64,000 nt of DNA from Micromonospora sp. RP3T (GTDB lineage: Bacteria; Actinomycetota; Actinomycetes; Mycobacteriales; Micromonosporaceae), in contig NZ_PYPS01000023.1 in assembly GCF_003027925.1 (NCBI RefSeq), forward strand, positions 1 to 64,000, written 5' to 3'. Position numbers and translations under genes: made by a program. The notes beneath the pieces are model-generated. The model did no database searches. It saw only the letters and a program-made list of their open reading frames with translations, and was not told the DNA's origin. This document shows, piece after piece, positions 45,396 to 54,416 of this stretch (the stretch's first letter is position 1; each line of letters starts with the position of its first letter).

Positions 45396-46172
45396 GTGAG
45401 CGTGCTGCAACGCTTCGAGAAGCGTCTGGAAGGCCTGGTCGAGGGGGCCTTCGCCAAGGTCTTCAAAGGGGTGGTCCACCCCGTGGAGATCCTCAACGCC
45501 ATGCAGCGGGAGGCCGAGGCGCACAAGGCGATCCTGGCCGGTGGGCGCACGTTGGTGCCCAACCGCTACGTGATCGATCTCTCGCCGTACGACCACAGTC
45601 GGTTGGCGCCGTACGCCGCCGCGCTGGCCCAGGAGCTGGCCCAGTCGCAGGCGGAGTTCATCGGCGAGCAGGCCTGGACGGTCTACGGCGACGTGATCGT
45701 CGAGGTCGAACGCGGTGAGGGGCTGGACACCGGCATGTTCCGGGTCACCGCCGAGGTCTACACCGGTGGCGACGTCGCGCCGGTCTCCGCGCCGGGTGGC
45801 TACGACCAGGGTGGCTACGACGCCGGCCCGGCGTACCCGGCCTACGACCAGGGTGGCGGCTACGGTCCGCCGCCCGGCCACGGCGGCGGTCGCAACGTCC
45901 GCCTGGTCTCCGGCGACGGGCGCACCTACCCGCTCCAGATGGGCTCGACCGTGATCGGTCGCGGTGACCAGGCCAACCTACGTCTGCCCGACGTCGGCAT
46001 CTCCCGGCGCCACGCCCGGCTGGACTTCGACGGCGGCCAGGTCGTGCTGACCGACCTCGGCTCCACGAACGGCACGATGGTCAACGGCCAGCGGGTCTCG
46101 GCGGTCGCCCTCAACCCGGGCGACATGATCCAGCTCGGCACCACGACGCTGACCTTCCGCGTGGACGGCTGA
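45396..46172 (+). CDS. fhaA: FhaA: DUF3662/FHA-domain adaptor of the PknA/B signalling module
   Basis: This 258-aa protein has the DUF3662 domain (about 1-115: VLQRFEKRLEGLVEGAFAKVFKGVVHPVEILNAM), a Gly/Tyr-rich linker (YDQGGYDAGPAYPAYDQGGG) and a C-terminal FHA domain (about 170-257: VIGRGDQANLRLPDVGISRRHARLDF, LGSTNGTMVNG). GR, SRRHA and STNG are the phosphothreonine-binding residues. FhaA binds phosphorylated partners such as MviN/CwlM-type proteins and controls peptidoglycan synthesis at poles and septa in relatives. GTG 45396 has GAGGAGGAG upstream and TACCAT -10 at 45362-45367. First gene of a seven-gene operon. The 45160-45395 gap holds only this promoter. Confidence 0.95.
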   Translation: MSVLQRFEKRLEGLVEGAFAKVFKGVVHPVEILNAMQREAEAHKAILAGGRTLVPNRYVIDLSPYDHSRLAPYAAALAQELAQSQAEFIGEQAWTVYGDVIVEVERGEGLDTGMFRVTAEVYTGGDVAPVSAPGGYDQGGYDAGPAYPAYDQGGGYGPPPGHGGGRNVRLVSGDGRTYPLQMGSTVIGRGDQANLRLPDVGISRRHARLDFDGGQVVLTDLGSTNGTMVNGQRVSAVALNPGDMIQLGTTTLTFRVDG

Positions 46173-46178
46173 TCCCCG

Positions 46179-46673
46179 TTGCCGGAGCTCGTCATCACCG
46201 TCGCCCGGTTCGGGTTCCTCATCCTGCTGTGGATCTTCGTCTTCACGGTGGTCGGTGTGATCCGCCGGGACCTCTTCGCCGGGGCCCGGTCGAGTCGCCT
46301 GGTGGCCGCGCCACGCGGGGTCGGCGCGTCGACCAACCAGCCCGCCCCGCCCGGCAAGCCGGCGAAGGCCAAGCGGGGCCGCGCCGCCCACCAGATGGTG
46401 GTCACCGCCGGTCAACTCGCCGGCACCCGGATCACGCTGGGGGAAGCGCAGATCACCATCGGTCGGGCGGAGGACTCGACGCTGGTGATCACCGACGACT
46501 ACGCCTCGGCGCGACACGCCCGGCTCGTGCCGCGTGACGGGCAGTGGTACGTCGAGGACCTCGGATCAACTAACGGCACCTACCTGGATCGCGCTAAGGT
46601 CACCGGACCAACCCCCGTCCCCCTCGGCGTGCCGATCCGGATCGGCCGCACTTCCCTCGAATTACGGCCATGA
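46179..46673 (+). CDS. fhaB: FhaB/FipA: membrane-anchored FHA-domain protein
   Basis: This 164-aa protein has an N-terminal TM helix (about 4-27: VITVARFGFLILLWIFVFTVVGVI), a basic linker (RRDLFAGARSSR, KPAKAKRG) and an FHA domain at about 80-162 (ITIGRAEDSTLVITDDYASARHARL, EDLGSTNGTYLDRAKV). It links the kinases to the septal machinery in mycobacteria (FipA, bridging FtsZ and FtsQ). Only a TTG (46179) can start the frame before the TM helix, 6 nt after the fhaA stop. It overlaps pstP by 4 bp. Confidence 0.93.
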   Translation: MPELVITVARFGFLILLWIFVFTVVGVIRRDLFAGARSSRLVAAPRGVGASTNQPAPPGKPAKAKRGRAAHQMVVTAGQLAGTRITLGEAQITIGRAEDSTLVITDDYASARHARLVPRDGQWYVEDLGSTNGTYLDRAKVTGPTPVPLGVPIRIGRTSLELRP

Positions 46674-48115
46674 CTCTGACCCTGCGCTACGCGGCCCACA
46701 GTGACCGCGGTCTGATCCGAGACGGTAATCAGGATTCCGTCTACGCCGGACCGCGGCTGCTCGCCGTTGCCGACGGCATGGGCGGCATGGCCGCCGGTGA
46801 CGTCGCCAGCAACATCGTCATCGGTGCCATGGCGCCGCTCGACGAGGACGTCCCCGGTGACGCCCTGGTCGACGCGCTCCGATCCGCCGTGGGCACCGCC
46901 AACCAGCAACTCCGCGACACCGTGGACGCCAACCCGCAGCTGGAGGGGATGGGCACGACGCTCACCGCGACCCTCTTCTCCGGCAGCAAGCTCGGCATGG
47001 TCCACATCGGTGACTCGCGGGCCTACCTCCTGCGCAACGGCGAGTTCGCGCAGATCACCAAGGACGACACCTACGTCCAGATGCTCGTCGACGAGGGCCG
47101 GATCAGCGCCGAGGAGGCGAGCAGCCACCCCCAGCGCTCGCTGCTCACCCGCGCGCTCGACGGCCGGGACATCGACCCGGAGTACAGCGTCCGCCAGGTG
47201 CTGCCCGGCGACCGGTACCTGATCTGCTCCGACGGCCTCTCCGGCGTGGTCAGCGCGGACACCATCGGCGACACCCTGCGCGAGTACCCCGACCCGCAGC
47301 AGTGCGTGGAACGGCTGGTGCAGCTCGCGCTGCGCGGCGGCGGTCCGGACAACATCACGGTGATCATCGCCGACGCGACCGACCAGGACATCGTCGAGGC
47401 GTCCCCGATCGTCGGCGGCGCCGCCGCCCGGGACCGGGGCATGGCGACATCGGCCGACGACTCCACCCCGGCGGCCCGCGCCTCGGCGCTGTCCGCGCCC
47501 CGGGCGCCCGTGCCCGAGGAGCCGGCCGACAACCGCGACGACGAGCCCGAGCCGCGTCGGCGACGGCCACTGCGGACCGTGGCCATGGCGCTCGCGCTGG
47601 CGGTCATCGTCGGCGGCGCCGTCTTCGGCGGCTGGACGTACACCCAGCGGCAGTACTACGTCGGGGCCACCGACGACGGTCAGCTCGCGGTGTTCCGTGG
47701 GGTGCCCGGCCAGGTCGCCGGCCTCGACCTGTCGGACGTGCACGCCCGCAGCGAGTCCCGGCTCGACGACCTGACCCTGGCCGCCCAGGAGCGGGTGAAG
47801 CAGGGCATCCAGGCCAAGAGCGAGCCGGACGCCGAGCGTCGACTGGCGGAACTGACCAGCGACGACCCGGCCAACCCGAACCTCAAGCCGCTCTGCCCGC
47901 CGAGTCCGGCGCCCGGCACGGCACCGGCCACGCCCAGCCCGACGCCGGTGGCGACGGCCGGTGCGCTGTCCCCGGCGGCCACCGGCAGCGCCGTTCCGCC
48001 GACCCCGTCGCCCGGCCCGCCGACGCCCACACCGACGTTGACCATCACGCCCGACGCCGTAGTCTCCGACACCGTTCCGCCGGCCGATCCCGCCGGTTGC
48101 CGGTCGCCGGAGTGA
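46670..48115 (+). CDS. pstP: PstP: PP2C-family Ser/Thr protein phosphatase
   Basis: This 481-aa enzyme dephosphorylates PknA/PknB substrates. The PP2C catalytic domain (about 1-235) has SDRGLIRDGNQDS, VADGMGGMAAGDVAS, GTTLTA, HIGDSRAYLLR, SRLTRAL-like SLLTRALDG and LICSDGLSGVV, with metal-binding Asp residues in DG motifs. A basic segment precedes one TM helix at about 303-324 (TVAMALALAVIVGGAVFGGWTY). The extracellular part is Pro/Thr-rich. ATG 46670 overlaps the fhaB stop. It is longer outside the membrane than mycobacterial PstP (a Pro-rich tail). Confidence 0.95.
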   Translation: MTLTLRYAAHSDRGLIRDGNQDSVYAGPRLLAVADGMGGMAAGDVASNIVIGAMAPLDEDVPGDALVDALRSAVGTANQQLRDTVDANPQLEGMGTTLTATLFSGSKLGMVHIGDSRAYLLRNGEFAQITKDDTYVQMLVDEGRISAEEASSHPQRSLLTRALDGRDIDPEYSVRQVLPGDRYLICSDGLSGVVSADTIGDTLREYPDPQQCVERLVQLALRGGGPDNITVIIADATDQDIVEASPIVGGAAARDRGMATSADDSTPAARASALSAPRAPVPEEPADNRDDEPEPRRRRPLRTVAMALALAVIVGGAVFGGWTYTQRQYYVGATDDGQLAVFRGVPGQVAGLDLSDVHARSESRLDDLTLAAQERVKQGIQAKSEPDAERRLAELTSDDPANPNLKPLCPPSPAPGTAPATPSPTPVATAGALSPAATGSAVPPTPSPGPPTPTPTLTITPDAVVSDTVPPADPAGCRSPE

Positions 48116-48143
48116 GCGCCGGCTCGATCCCGAGGACGCATCC

Positions 48144-49634
48144 GTGACCGCAGCCGCCGCACCGGCCGCCTCGCCCGCTTCGACGGGCGAGCAGTCCGGC
48201 GTACGCCTGGCCCGGTCCCGGCGTAACGCCGAGCTGTCCCTGCTCCTGCTCGCCATGGTGCTGGTGGCGGCGTACGCGGCGATGATCGAGGCCAAGGCGC
48301 TGGACACCATCACCTCGGATTTCTGGGTTCCGGCCGCCGCGCTGGGGCTGGTCTTCCTGGGTCTGCACCTGGTGATCCGGTGGCTGGCGCCATACGCCGA
48401 TCCGGCGCTGCTGCCGGCGGTGGCGCTGCTCAACGGCATCGGGGTCGGCTTCCTGCGTCGCTACGACCTGGCCCAGGCCGCGCCGGCGGAGCGGGCCGAC
48501 CTGGCCATCTTCGCCGGCACCGGGGGCCGGCAACTGGCGTGGACGCTGGCCGCGGTGGCGCTCGCGGCCGGGCTGCTGGCGATCCTGCGCGACCACCGCA
48601 CGCTCTCCCGGTACGCGTACACACTGGGGCTGGCCGGCATCGTGCTGGTGATGATCCCGGCGGTGCTGCCCGGCCGGTTCTCCGAGATCAACGGCGCCAA
48701 GCTGTGGATCCGGGTCGGCGGGTTCCAGATCCAGCCGGGTGAGTTCGCCAAGCTCGCGCTGCTCACGTTCTTCGCGTACTACCTGGTGCGCAAGCGGGAG
48801 GTGCTGTCGCTGGCCAGCCGGCGGGTGCTCGGCATCGACTTCCCGCGCGGCCGGGACCTCGGCCCGGTGCTCGTGGTCTGGCTGGTCAGCATCCTGGTCC
48901 TGGTCTTCGAGAAGGACCTGGGCACCTCGCTGCTCTACTTCGGCATGTTCGTGGTGACGCTCTACGTCGCCACCGAGCGGGTGAGCTGGCTGCTCATCGG
49001 TCTGATCCTGTTCTTCGGCGGCGCCTACCTGGCCTACCTGCTGGGCAGCACCGTGGGTGGCCCGTTCGCCAACTTCTACGACCGGGCGCAGATCTGGCTC
49101 GACCCGTTCGCCGAGCCGTACGACCGCGGCTACCAGCTCGTCCAGGGCCTGCTCACGCTCGGCACCGGCGGTCTGTTCGGGGCCGGGCCGGGCGGCGGCC
49201 AGCCGACGCTGCTGCCCGAGGTGCAGACCGACTTCATCTTCGCCGGTATCGGTGAGGAGATCGGCCTGTTCGGTCTCTCCGCGCTGCTCGTGGTCTACCT
49301 GCTGATCGTCGAGCGGGGCCTGCGGGCCGCGCTGGCGGTGCGCGACTCGTTCGGCAAGCTGCTCGCCGGCGGCCTGGCGTTCACGCTGGGCCTCCAGGTC
49401 TTCGTCATCGTCGGCGGGATCAGCAAGCTCATCCCGCTGACCGGCCAGACCACGCCGTTCCTGTCCGCCGGTGGTTCCTCGCTGATGGCGAACTGGCTGC
49501 TGATCGCCGTGCTGCTGCGGGTCTCCGACGGTGCCCGCCGGCCGGTCACCGGCGGTCGCGGCCCGGCGGCCCGGCCCGGCGGGGGCGCGCCCGACCAGCT
49601 GCACGGTGCTCCCACGGAGGTGATCCGGCCGTGA
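48144..49634 (+). CDS. FtsW/RodA-family SEDS peptidoglycan polymerase
   Basis: This 496-aa protein has about 10 TM helices. SEDS hallmarks are PGRFSEINGAKLWIRVGGFQIQPGEFAKLALLTFFAYYL, quoted by key blocks NGAKLWI and QPGEFAKLAL, the essential Asp loop FEKDLGTSLLYFGMF, ERVSWLL, and the C-terminal GGISKLIPLTGQTTPFLSAGGSS with RVSDGARRP. It polymerises glycan strands in partnership with a class B PBP, here the next gene (4-bp overlap). In mycobacteria the same position encodes RodA. GTG 48144 follows GAGGACGC. The N-terminal 30 residues are a cytoplasmic extension. Confidence 0.95.
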   Translation: MTAAAAPAASPASTGEQSGVRLARSRRNAELSLLLLAMVLVAAYAAMIEAKALDTITSDFWVPAAALGLVFLGLHLVIRWLAPYADPALLPAVALLNGIGVGFLRRYDLAQAAPAERADLAIFAGTGGRQLAWTLAAVALAAGLLAILRDHRTLSRYAYTLGLAGIVLVMIPAVLPGRFSEINGAKLWIRVGGFQIQPGEFAKLALLTFFAYYLVRKREVLSLASRRVLGIDFPRGRDLGPVLVVWLVSILVLVFEKDLGTSLLYFGMFVVTLYVATERVSWLLIGLILFFGGAYLAYLLGSTVGGPFANFYDRAQIWLDPFAEPYDRGYQLVQGLLTLGTGGLFGAGPGGGQPTLLPEVQTDFIFAGIGEEIGLFGLSALLVVYLLIVERGLRAALAVRDSFGKLLAGGLAFTLGLQVFVIVGGISKLIPLTGQTTPFLSAGGSSLMANWLLIAVLLRVSDGARRPVTGGRGPAARPGGGAPDQLHGAPTEVIRP

Positions 49635-51136
49635 ACGCACCCCTGCGCCGCGTCGGTGTGGTCGTCATGATCCTGTTCGGCCTGCTCTTCGCGAACCTGA
49701 ACTGGATCCAGGCCTACAAGGCCGACGAGTACCGCACCAGCGACTACAACGGCCGGGTCCAGGTCGCCGAGTACGACCGCAAGCGCGGCAACATCGAGGT
49801 CGGCGGCACCGCGTACGCGCTCAGCAAGGAGACCGGCGGGGAGCTGAAGTACCTGCGCACCTACCCCCAGGGGGAGATGTACGCGCACGTGCTCGGCTGG
49901 AAGCCGGTGAACGGCAGCGCGAGCGGCATCGAGCGGGTGGAGAACGACTTCCTCGCCGGCACCAGCGACGCGCTCATCGCCAGCCGGATCAAGGACATGT
50001 TCACCGGGGACGAGACCGGTGGCGGCAACGTGTTGCTGACCCTCTCCAAGCGGGCCCAGGAGACGGCGTTCAAGCAGCTCAACGACAACGAGGTCGGGGC
50101 GAAGAAGGGCGCGGCCGTCGCGATCGACCCGCGTACCGGCGCGGTGCAGGCGCTGGTCTCCATGCCGAGCTTCGACCCGAATCCGCTGGCCAGCCACTCC
50201 AGCACGGAGGCCGACCGGGCCTACAACGCGTTGGAGAAGGACAAGGACCGGCCGCTGGCCAACCGTGCGCTCGCCGAGGTGCTGCCCCCGGGCTCCACCT
50301 TCAAGGTCGTCATGGCCGCCGCAGCGCTGGAGAACGGCGTCGGCCAGCAGACGCAGATCCCGGCCGGACCGAGCTACACCGCACCGGGCGCCGGCGTACC
50401 GATCAAGAACGCGGCGCCGTCGATCTGCCCCGAGTCCGAGGTGACGCTGCGGGACGCGGTGACCGAGTCCTGCAACACCGGCTTCGCCCAGCTCGGCGTG
50501 CGGCTCGGCGCGGAGAAGGTCAAGGAGAAGGCGAAGCAGTTCGGCTTCGAGCAGGAGGACCTCACGGTCGGCCAGAACGGTGACGGCGGCCTGCCGGTCG
50601 CGGCCAGCCGCACCGGTGACATGCAGAACCCGGACGGCAGCACCGACCAGGCCGCGCTGGCCCAGTCGTCGATCGGCCAGAACAACGTGCGGATGACGCC
50701 GTTGCAGGGCGCGCTGATCGCCGCCGCGGTGGCCAACAACGGCAGCCAGATGCGCCCGTACCTGGTCAAGCAGCTGCTCGGGCCGGACCGCACCACGGTC
50801 TACGACGCGGCCAAGCCGCGTGAGCTGCGCCGCCCGGTCAGCAGTCAGGTCTCCGCCGACCTGCGTTCGATGATGCAGAACGTGGTGAAGGAGGGCACCG
50901 GCCGCCGGGCCGCCATCGACGGGTACGTGGTCGGCGGCAAGACCGGCACCGCGCAGTCCGGCCCGAACACGCCGGACCACGGCTGGTTCATCGGCTTCGC
51001 GATGGACAAGGACGGCACGCCGCTCTCCGCGGTCTGCGTCGAGCTGGAGCAGGCCGGCAGCGGCGGCAGCGCGGAGGCGGCCCGGATCGCCGGCCGCATC
51101 ATGGCGGCGGCCATCGCGGACTCCGGGAGGCGCTGA
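49631..51136 (+). CDS. pbpA: PbpA: class B penicillin-binding transpeptidase
   Basis: This 501-aa enzyme cross-links peptidoglycan. It has an N-terminal TM anchor (about 8-25: VVVMILFGLLFANLNWIQAY), a dimerisation domain, and a transpeptidase domain with the SxxK motif STFK near residue 222, SxN as SCN near 280 and KTG in GKTGTAQSG near 437. In mycobacteria PbpA localises to the septum and is phosphorylated by PknB; this protein lies between the SEDS gene and pknA. GTG 49631 overlaps the upstream stop. It is complete. Confidence 0.95.
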   Translation: MNAPLRRVGVVVMILFGLLFANLNWIQAYKADEYRTSDYNGRVQVAEYDRKRGNIEVGGTAYALSKETGGELKYLRTYPQGEMYAHVLGWKPVNGSASGIERVENDFLAGTSDALIASRIKDMFTGDETGGGNVLLTLSKRAQETAFKQLNDNEVGAKKGAAVAIDPRTGAVQALVSMPSFDPNPLASHSSTEADRAYNALEKDKDRPLANRALAEVLPPGSTFKVVMAAAALENGVGQQTQIPAGPSYTAPGAGVPIKNAAPSICPESEVTLRDAVTESCNTGFAQLGVRLGAEKVKEKAKQFGFEQEDLTVGQNGDGGLPVAASRTGDMQNPDGSTDQAALAQSSIGQNNVRMTPLQGALIAAAVANNGSQMRPYLVKQLLGPDRTTVYDAAKPRELRRPVSSQVSADLRSMMQNVVKEGTGRRAAIDGYVVGGKTGTAQSGPNTPDHGWFIGFAMDKDGTPLSAVCVELEQAGSGGSAEAARIAGRIMAAAIADSGRR

Positions 51137-51137
51137 C

Positions 51138-52514
51138 GTGCTGAGCCCGGGGGTGCAGCTCGGCAACCGCTACCGTCTCGACGAGCGGATCGCCAGCGGT
51201 GGCATGGGTGACGTCTGGCGCGGCACCGACCAGGTGCTGGGCCGGACGGTCGCGGTCAAGAGCCTGCTGCCCGCGTTGCTCGACGAGCCGGGCTTCGCCG
51301 AGCGGTTCCGGGGCGAGGCGCGGACCATGGCCACCATCAACCACCCCGGCGTGGTCGACGTCTACGACTTCGGCAGCGACCAGCACATCGCGTTCCTGGT
51401 CATGGAATACGTGGAGGGCGACGCGCTCTCCGCCACGCTCGGCCGGGTCGGCCGGCTCACCCCGGCCCGCACCATGGCGTTGCTGGCCCAGGCCGCCGAC
51501 GCGTTGCATGCCGCACACGAGAAGGGCATCGTGCACCGCGACGTGAAGCCGGGCAACCTGCTGGTCCGGCCGAACGGCACGCTGGTGCTCACCGACTTCG
51601 GCATCGCCCGGTCGGAGCTGGTCGGCCAGCTCACCGCCGCCGGCTCGGTGCTCGGCACCGCCTCCTACATCTCGCCCGAGCAGGCCACCGGCGCGGTCGC
51701 CACCCCTGCCTCCGACGTGTACGCGCTCGGCGTGGTCGCGTACCAGTGCCTGGCCGGCCGGCGGCCGTTCGAGGGCGACAACCCGCTCGAGATCGCCATG
51801 AAGCACGTGCGGGACACGCCCCGCGCGCTCCCCGCCGACATCCCGCCGCAGGTGCGGGCGATCGTCGAGCGGGCCATGGCGAAGGACCCGACGGCCCGCT
51901 GGTCGAGTGCCGCCGCGTTGGCCGGGGTCGCCCGGCAGGCCAAGCAGACACTCTCCCAGCAGGCGCGCGGCGGGCGGCCGATCTCCGGCGTACCGGCCTC
52001 GCCGGCCGCACCGGTCGCGCGGGCGCAGGTGCCGAACGCCGCGCCCCGCCCGCAGCCCCGCCCCCCGGTGACGCCGCCCCGCCCCCCGGTGACGCCGGCC
52101 CGCCCACCGGCGGCGCCGCGCCCGACCATCGTCGCGCACCCGGCTCCGCAGGCCCGCCCGCCGGTGGGTCCGCGCGGCGCGGCACCCGTCCCGCACCCAC
52201 GACCCCCGCACAACCCGCTGGGGTACGCTCGTCCGCCCGTCGCGCCCCGGCCGGCGCCCCGCCGCTCCCGGTCCGGGCTCTGGACGACCGCGATTCTGGT
52301 GGCGGTGCTGGTCATCCTCTGCTCGGGCGTGATCTCGTTCTGGTACCGGAAGTACGGTTCGGCCGCCCCCGGTCCGGCGAGTGTGAGCGTGACCTCCGGC
52401 GCGGTGCGCGCGTACGGGGGCGACTATCCGGTCCGCACGTCGTACCGTCGTGAGGTACGCCTCCAGCCGGCCGGCGGCGGTACGACGACGAGCGAAGGAC
52501 GAGAGACGCGATGA
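51138..52514 (+). CDS. pknA: PknA: eukaryotic-type Ser/Thr protein kinase
   Basis: This 458-aa kinase has the Gly-rich loop IASGGMGDVWRG, catalytic Lys in VAVKSLLPA, HRDVKPGNLL near residue 133, DFGIARSEL, and an activation loop AGSVLGTASYISPEQATG. After a Pro/Arg-rich juxtamembrane region (PPVTPPRPPVTPARPP) comes one TM helix at about 381-402 (TTAILVAVLVILCSGVISFWY) and a short extracellular tail. There is no PASTA domain, as in mycobacterial PknA. It regulates cell shape and division targets. The start is GTG 51138, 1 bp after the pbpA stop; it overlaps pknB by 4 bp. Confidence 0.95.
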   Translation: MLSPGVQLGNRYRLDERIASGGMGDVWRGTDQVLGRTVAVKSLLPALLDEPGFAERFRGEARTMATINHPGVVDVYDFGSDQHIAFLVMEYVEGDALSATLGRVGRLTPARTMALLAQAADALHAAHEKGIVHRDVKPGNLLVRPNGTLVLTDFGIARSELVGQLTAAGSVLGTASYISPEQATGAVATPASDVYALGVVAYQCLAGRRPFEGDNPLEIAMKHVRDTPRALPADIPPQVRAIVERAMAKDPTARWSSAAALAGVARQAKQTLSQQARGGRPISGVPASPAAPVARAQVPNAAPRPQPRPPVTPPRPPVTPARPPAAPRPTIVAHPAPQARPPVGPRGAAPVPHPRPPHNPLGYARPPVAPRPAPRRSRSGLWTTAILVAVLVILCSGVISFWYRKYGSAAPGPASVSVTSGAVRAYGGDYPVRTSYRREVRLQPAGGGTTTSEGRETR

Positions 52515-54328
52515 CAGCGCAGGCCCGCCTGCTCGGTGGCAGGTACCAGGTCGGCGAGCTGCTGGGCTACGGCGGCATGGCGGAGGTGCACCGCGGTCGC
52601 GATCTCCGGCTCGGGCGGGACGTCGCGATCAAGATGCTTCGTGCCGACCTGGCCCGCGACGCGACGTTCCAGATGCGGTTCCGCCGGGAGGCCCAGAACG
52701 CCGCCTCGCTCAACCACCCGGCCATCGTCGCCGTCTACGACACCGGCGAGGAGACCGCCCCGACCGGCGAGACGCTGCCGTTCATCGTGATGGAGTTCGT
52801 CAACGGGCGGACCCTGAAGGAGGTCCTCGGCGTCGAGGGGCGGCTCCAGCCGCGCCGGGCGCTGGAGATCTGCGCCGACATGTGTGCGGCGTTGGAGTTC
52901 AGCCACCGGCACGGCATCATCCACCGGGACATCAAGCCCGGCAACGTGATGCTCACCCAGACCGGCCAGGTCAAGGTGATGGACTTCGGCATCGCCCGCG
53001 CGCTGGCCAGCGGCGCCACCACGATGACGCAGACCAGCGCGGTCATCGGCACCGCGCAATATCTCTCCCCGGAGCAGGCGCGCGGCGAGGCGGTCGACGC
53101 CCGCTCCGACGTCTACGCGGCCGGCTGCGTGCTGTTCGAGCTGCTCTGCGGGCATCCGCCGTTCGTCGGGGACAGCCCGGTCAGCGTCGCCTACCAGCAC
53201 GTACGCGAGCAGCCGCCGACGCCGAGCACGATCAACCCGGACGTCAATCCCGCGGTCGACGCCATCGTGCTCAAGGCGCTCTCCAAGAACCCGCTCAACC
53301 GCTACCAGAGCGCCGGTGAGATGCGGGCGGACCTGCTCCGCGCCGCGGCCGGCCGGCCGGTGCTGGCCACCCCGGTGATGCCGGCCGAGGAGACCATGCC
53401 GATGGCGGCCGCCGCGGGCGGCTACCAGGCGGCGCAGCAGACCCAGATGATGGGCCCGCAGACCCGCCAGCAGCCGCCGGCCCGGGTCGGGGATCCGCGC
53501 AAGCGCCGGAGTTCCTCCTGGGTCATCGCCACGTTCGCCGCGCTCGGCGTGCTCGCGGTGATCGCGCTGGGCACCGCGCTCTGGCTCAACCAGGCCGGCA
53601 ACGAGAAGGTCTCCGTCCCGCAGTTGGGTGATCGGACCCAGGCCGACGCGCAGGCCGCGCTCACCCAGGCCGGGTTGCGGTTCGTCCCCGGCACGCCGGT
53701 GAAGAACGCCGATTGCAAGAAGGGCACTGTGGTGGGGCAGAACCCCGGGCCGGGCCTCCGGGTGGACAAGAACACCCCGGTCACGGTGCAGGTCTGCGCC
53801 GGCCCGGACGACGTCACCATCCCGCAGAGCCTGGTGGGTGGCACCTACACCAGCGTGAAGGGCCAACTGGAGGGCCTGGGGCTGACCGTCGAACGCAAGG
53901 AAGTCACCAGCGGTGCCCCGCAGGACCAGGTCACCAAGGTGACGCCCAAGGAGGGCAGCACCGTGCCCCCGAACACCAAGGTGACGCTCGAAGTGTCCAA
54001 GGGCAACCTCAACGAGGTGCCGGACGTTCGTGGCTACACCGAGGACCAGGCGAAGAAGCGGTTGGAGGACGCCGGCTACGACGTCGAGGTCCGGGACGGC
54101 AAAGAGGTCGATCCGGCCCAGGCGGGCAAGGTGAGCAGCCAGTCCCCGTCCCCCGGCAAGAAGCTGGCCAAGGGCGAGACCGTGACCATCGCGGTCGACG
54201 TGCCGATCGAGGAGCAGAGCGAGAGCCCGTCGCCGAGCCCGACACCGACCGCGTCGCCGAGCACCCCGGGTGCCGGTGGCGGTGGCGGCTTCCCGATCCC
54301 GTCGATCCCACCGACGCGCGAACGCTGA
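52511..54328 (+). CDS. pknB: PknB: PASTA-domain Ser/Thr protein kinase
   Basis: This 605-aa kinase has the Gly-rich loop GYGGMAEVHRG, VAIKMLRADL, HRDIKPGNVML, DFGIARAL, an activation loop with Thr residues in TTMTQTSAVIGTAQYLSPEQ, and a juxtamembrane linker. One TM helix lies at about 336-360 (WVIATFAALGVLAVIALGTALW). Outside are three PASTA domains at about 370-435, 436-502 and 503-568 (VPQLGDRTQADAQAAL, IPQSLVGGTYTSVKGQL, VPDVRGYTEDQAKKRL), one fewer than mycobacterial PknB. They bind muropeptides and localise the kinase. A Pro/Ser tail follows. Last gene of the operon; a bidirectional hairpin separates it from trpG. Confidence 0.96.
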   Translation: MTAQARLLGGRYQVGELLGYGGMAEVHRGRDLRLGRDVAIKMLRADLARDATFQMRFRREAQNAASLNHPAIVAVYDTGEETAPTGETLPFIVMEFVNGRTLKEVLGVEGRLQPRRALEICADMCAALEFSHRHGIIHRDIKPGNVMLTQTGQVKVMDFGIARALASGATTMTQTSAVIGTAQYLSPEQARGEAVDARSDVYAAGCVLFELLCGHPPFVGDSPVSVAYQHVREQPPTPSTINPDVNPAVDAIVLKALSKNPLNRYQSAGEMRADLLRAAAGRPVLATPVMPAEETMPMAAAAGGYQAAQQTQMMGPQTRQQPPARVGDPRKRRSSSWVIATFAALGVLAVIALGTALWLNQAGNEKVSVPQLGDRTQADAQAALTQAGLRFVPGTPVKNADCKKGTVVGQNPGPGLRVDKNTPVTVQVCAGPDDVTIPQSLVGGTYTSVKGQLEGLGLTVERKEVTSGAPQDQVTKVTPKEGSTVPPNTKVTLEVSKGNLNEVPDVRGYTEDQAKKRLEDAGYDVEVRDGKEVDPAQAGKVSSQSPSPGKKLAKGETVTIAVDVPIEEQSESPSPSPTPTASPSTPGAGGGGGFPIPSIPPTRER

Positions 54329-54368
54329 CCTGTGCTCCGGGGCGCGGCCCCGGCGGCGGAGACCACGG

Positions 54369-54401
54369 ACGTGGCGGTGCCCCACGGGGGCGCCGCCACG
54401 T
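54369..54401. terminator. Bidirectional hairpin between pknB and trpG
   Basis: ACGTGGCGG (54369-54377) and CCGCCACGT (54393-54401) with inner GCCCC/GGGGC pairing form a strong stem in the 88-bp convergent gap. It suits termination from both sides. Confidence 0.75.
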
Positions 54402-54416
54402 GACGTGTCCGGAGGG